Shown: in pieces, positions 28,837-29,972 of the stretch
Layout of the letters: each line of letters starts with the position of its first letter
Position numbering within the stretch: position 1 is the stretch's first letter
Source: Candidatus Woesearchaeota archaeon
Lineage (GTDB): Archaea > Nanobdellota > Nanobdellia > SCGC-AAA011-G17 > GW2011-AR18
Direction: 5' to 3'
NCBI GenBank assembly: GCA_018303515.1
Contig: JAGVXZ010000005.1
Coordinates: 1-29,972, forward strand
DNA length: 29,972 nt
Position numbers and translations under genes: made by a program
Notes under the pieces: generated by a model
Databases searched by the model: none
What the model saw: only the letters and a program-made list of their open reading frames with translations
Told to the model about the DNA's origin: nothing

Positions 28837-28968
28837 TTCTTTGTTTATTATAATCCATTTACAGGAGCTTCAGTGACTACAACGGGCGAGTTCCATATTT
28901 GACATAACGATGTTAGGTTGCCCGAAGGGCTGAAATTTAGTGCAACGTCCCGAAGGGAAATTTCAGAG

Positions 28969-29328
28969 TTAATCTTGAGCCCCGTTAAGAAGTCTTATTT
29001 TAATTCCTAACACACCATATTGTTGCTCTTCTTCTTTAGAATAAATTGTGTAAATGCTATTTACAAAATCTTCAACAGAATAATCTTTTGGATAGCCATA
29101 ATATTCCATTCCAAAATCATTTACTAAATCTTTGAATGATTTGTATCTTAAAAGAGCAACAATTTCAAATTTCACTTTATCCTCTAAATCTGGCAATTTG
29201 GAAAATTCAATAATATCTCCTACATTCAACTCTTGACGTTTTTCATCATAAAGTCTAATTTCTATTGTTTTTTTGCCAGATGAAATTCTTTCATAAGGAC
29301 TTTCTAAAAGTTTCATTGAATATTCCAT
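28969..29328 (-). CDS. ASCH/PUA-like domain protein
   Basis: 119 residues. MKLLESPYERISSGKKTIEI then RLYDEKRQELNVGDIIEFSK are the ASCH opening: the K-x-I-E-x-R segment and the G-D-x-I-x-F strand. VALLRYKSFKDLVNDFGMEY follows, then a terminal Y-G-V-L-G-I-K-I strand. ASCH proteins fold like PUA domains and bind RNA or modified nucleotides; some act as nucleases or in toxin-antitoxin-like settings. The last five codons and the stop are formed by the cassette's left arm (28969-28981). A TATA-like CTTTATATTATT lies about 25 bp ahead (29348-29359). Confidence 0.85.
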   Translation of the reverse strand: MEYSMKLLESPYERISSGKKTIEIRLYDEKRQELNVGDIIEFSKLPDLEDKVKFEIVALLRYKSFKDLVNDFGMEYYGYPKDYSVEDFVNSIYTIYSKEEEQQYGVLGIKIRLLNGAQD

Positions 29329-29347
29329 AGATAAAGTAAAAGTTGTT

Positions 29348-29359
29348 AATAATATAAAG
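29348..29359 (-). promoter_or_regulatory. TATA-like box for the ASCH gene
   Basis: Minus-strand CTTTATATTATT is centred about 25 bp ahead of the start at 29328. Confidence 0.45.
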
Positions 29360-29462
29360 TTTTGTGTTAGAGGCTCAAGATTAATTCAACATAATGAGGT
29401 TATGTATCAGACGAAGTCTGCGAGGAAATCTTTGATTTCCGAAGAGTTTTTAGTTGCCACAA

Positions 29463-29472
29463 ACTATATAAG
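29463..29472 (+). promoter_or_regulatory. TATA-like box for the RelB-like frame
   Basis: ACTATATAAG just after the left arm; it predicts a transcript start around 29490-29496, where the antitoxin-like frame begins. Confidence 0.45.
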
Positions 29473-29485
29473 TAACTAACTATAA

Positions 29486-29617
29486 TTAAAAACTGTAACT
29501 ATTACTAAAGAGGAGTATGATACTCTTAAGAAAAAAGCACGAATTGCAGATGATGCAATAGTACAACTTAAATTAAGTCTTGAAGATTTACGTCTAGGAA
29601 GGGTTAGTGAATTCTAG
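29486..29617 (+). CDS. RelB-like antitoxin frame without a standard start codon
   Basis: From 29486 the frame reads LKTVTITKEEYDTLKKKARI, ADDAIVQLKLSLEDLRLGRV, SEF, stop 29615-29617. T-I-(T/S)-KEEY-D-x-L-KKKA...L..SLED...GRV is the pattern of archaeal RelB-type antitoxins that sit ahead of RelE. No ATG, GTG or TTG is available: TTA stands where ATG is expected (M-K-T-V-T-I). Either the start codon is mutated or a rare start (ATT at 29501) is used. It converges on the RelE-like gene, overlapping its stop, instead of preceding it. Confidence 0.6.
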   Translation, partial: LKTVTITKEEYDTLKKKARIADDAIVQLKLSLEDLRLGRVSEF

Positions 29618-29913
29618 AGGTGTTTAAGATAATGTAATAATTCTTTCATATTTGATTTAACAAAACCAATTACTTTTTGTTGATCTTTTTTTGAAGCAAA
29701 TGATACAAGTAATACTTTTTTACTTTCTTCATCAATCAGAAAAAATAGCCTTTTGTTAAGATACTTCTTTTCTTTAAACCATTTATAACCAAGTGGTTTG
29801 CCCGTTGGAAATTCTTTAAGGTTATCTTTAGTTTTGTTAATCCAGTCTTGTTCACTTTTGTCTAATGTCTGATATATTTCTTTAAGTGTATCTGTGGCAT
29901 AAATTCTATACAT
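29614..29913 (-). CDS. RelE/HigB-like toxin
   Basis: 99 residues. MYRIYATDTLKEIYQTLDKS, DWINKTKDNLKEFPTGKPLG, YKWFKEKKYLNKRLFFLIDE, VLLVSFASKKDQQKVI give the archaeal RelE layout, with G-K-P-L...K-x-L-NKR-L-F-F-L for the central strands and K-K-x-x-Q as the closing basic patch. It is read leftward from a TATA-like site near 29932-29944, against the antitoxin-like frame with which it overlaps by four bases. The toxin core looks intact. Confidence 0.82.
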   Translation of the reverse strand: MYRIYATDTLKEIYQTLDKSEQDWINKTKDNLKEFPTGKPLGYKWFKEKKYLNKRLFFLIDEESKKVLLVSFASKKDQQKVIGFVKSNMKELLHYLKHL

Positions 29914-29931
29914 ACAGTTCTGTATCGTTTG

Positions 29932-29944
29932 GCAATATAAAAAT
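29932..29944 (-). promoter_or_regulatory. TATA-like box for the RelE/HigB-like toxin
   Basis: ATTTTTATATTGC (minus strand) is centred about 27 bp ahead of the start at 29913, just inside the cassette's right arm. Confidence 0.4.
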
Positions 29945-29972
29945 ATTGTGGCAACTGAAAATTGCGCATAAC

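Larger units (their letters stand above)
28123..28917. mobile_element. Cassette 9: DUF2314-Imm33 protein
   Basis: Left core 28123-28137, right core CATAACGATGTTAGG (28903-28917). Arms TGGAACTCGTCG (28185-28196) and CGGGCGAGTTCCA (28883-28895) pair over nine consecutive bases and beyond with one mismatch. The hairpin CTCCACTTTATGTGGGGG after the core resembles CTCCGCTTTATGTGGAGG after the solitary core at 4751. Confidence 0.75.
28903..29404. mobile_element. Cassette 10: ASCH-domain protein
   Basis: Left core 28903-28917, right core CATAATGAGGTTATG (29390-29404). Arms TTAATCTTGAGCC (28969-28981) and GGCTCAAGATTAA (29372-29384) are perfect complements over 13 bp. Two CCCGAAGGG hairpins and CTGAAATTT/AAATTTCAG follow the left core. 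Confidence 0.8.
20415..29972. mobile_element. Integron-like / Xer-like cassette array (continues past right edge)
   Basis: Core sites at 20442, 21610, 21749, 23485, 23635, 24270, 24691, 25284, 28123, 28903, 29390 and a partial one at 29967 share C-x-TAAY-GAKG-TTATG or a 6-bp-spacer variant (CATAATCCCTGTTATATG). Right of each core come one or more short hairpins, many with CGAAG-like apices. Each unit has a unique arm just inside its left end and that arm's reverse complement just before the next core. Units carry one or two genes in either orientation, or none, and are rich in toxin-antitoxin pairs. No recombinase gene lies in the window. A classical attC would keep both arms on one side of the gene; this array does not. 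Confidence 0.8.
29390..29972. mobile_element. Cassette 11: convergent RelB/RelE-like pair (right core partly outside)
   Basis: Left core 29390-29404; the right core begins CATAAC at 29967 and runs off the window. Arms TTTTTAGTTGCCAC (29447-29460) and GTGGCAACTGAAAA (29948-29961) pair at 13 of 14 positions. Hairpins CAGACGAAGTCTG and GGAAATCTTTGATTTCC follow the left core. Confidence 0.78.

Noticed and set aside
23635..29404. Classical attC sites (both arms within one junction)
   Set aside because: Except at 20415-20472 the left and right flanks of a given core do not pair with each other; pairing is between consecutive junctions.
20415..29972. CRISPR array
   Set aside because: Cores repeat but the spacing is 0.15-2.9 kb with genes inside, and no cas operon is present; the Cas4-like nuclease at 7773 is too long and isolated.

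Overview
The window looks like a chromosomal segment of a small-genome archaeon, most likely from a DPANN lineage such as Woesearchaeota or Pacearchaeota. The base composition is very AT-rich. Archaeal marker genes are present: Rpo10, the RNase P subunit Rnp4/Rpr2, an OapA/B/C-type (ArvA/B/C-type) GTPase cluster, a KH-domain PilT-like ATPase, a 5S rRNA and an intron-containing tRNA-Leu(CAA). Many genes have a TATA-like box about 24-30 bp ahead of the start codon, as expected for leaderless archaeal transcripts. The lineage is an inference; no 16S rRNA is present.

Layout. 1-4.5 kb: the 5' part of rtcA (minus strand, running off the left edge), a zinc deaminase, a 1.44 kb element with 40-bp terminal inverted repeats and a 15-16 bp target duplication (1708-3146), an aspartate/glutamate racemase and an HTH regulator. 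4.5-7.3 kb: an island between imperfect direct repeats. It holds a solitary gene-less cassette, a HEPN/MNT toxin-antitoxin pair whose HEPN gene is frameshifted, a RelE-like pair, and a decayed copy of an acetyltransferase whose intact copy lies at 20 kb. 7.4-19.9 kb: the ordinary backbone. It includes ferredoxin, a Cas4/RecB-like nuclease, rpo10, an SprT-like protease, Rnp4, 5S rRNA, a dihydroorotate dehydrogenase, a secreted LamG protein, tRNA-Leu and the PilT/KH ATPase. It continues with a DUF192 lipoprotein, a redox operon (DUF1858-IscA fusion, flavin reductase, 2Fe-2S ferredoxin), the OapA/B/C-like operon and DoxX.

19.86 kb to the right edge: the most unusual part. It is a tandem array of at least eleven units ('cassettes') separated by a 15-18 bp palindrome-like core, roughly CATAAYGAKGTTATG. 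Short hairpins, many with CGAAG apices, follow the core on its right side only. Each unit then carries a unit-specific arm just inside its left end and the reverse complement of that arm just inside its right end. Cargo is typical accessory DNA: an AbrB/RelE pair, HicB/HicA, a convergent RelB/RelE-like pair, an orphan DUF2314-Imm33 protein, an ASCH protein, a cation antiporter, a RibD-like reductase with a nitrilase, a tandem Lrp regulator beside a lipoprotein, and a ~150 bp unit with no gene that recurs. The array resembles an integron or Xer/pdif module array, but the arms lie across each gene rather than together at one end as in a standard attC. No recombinase gene is visible here, so the enzyme is unknown, and the array continues past the right edge.
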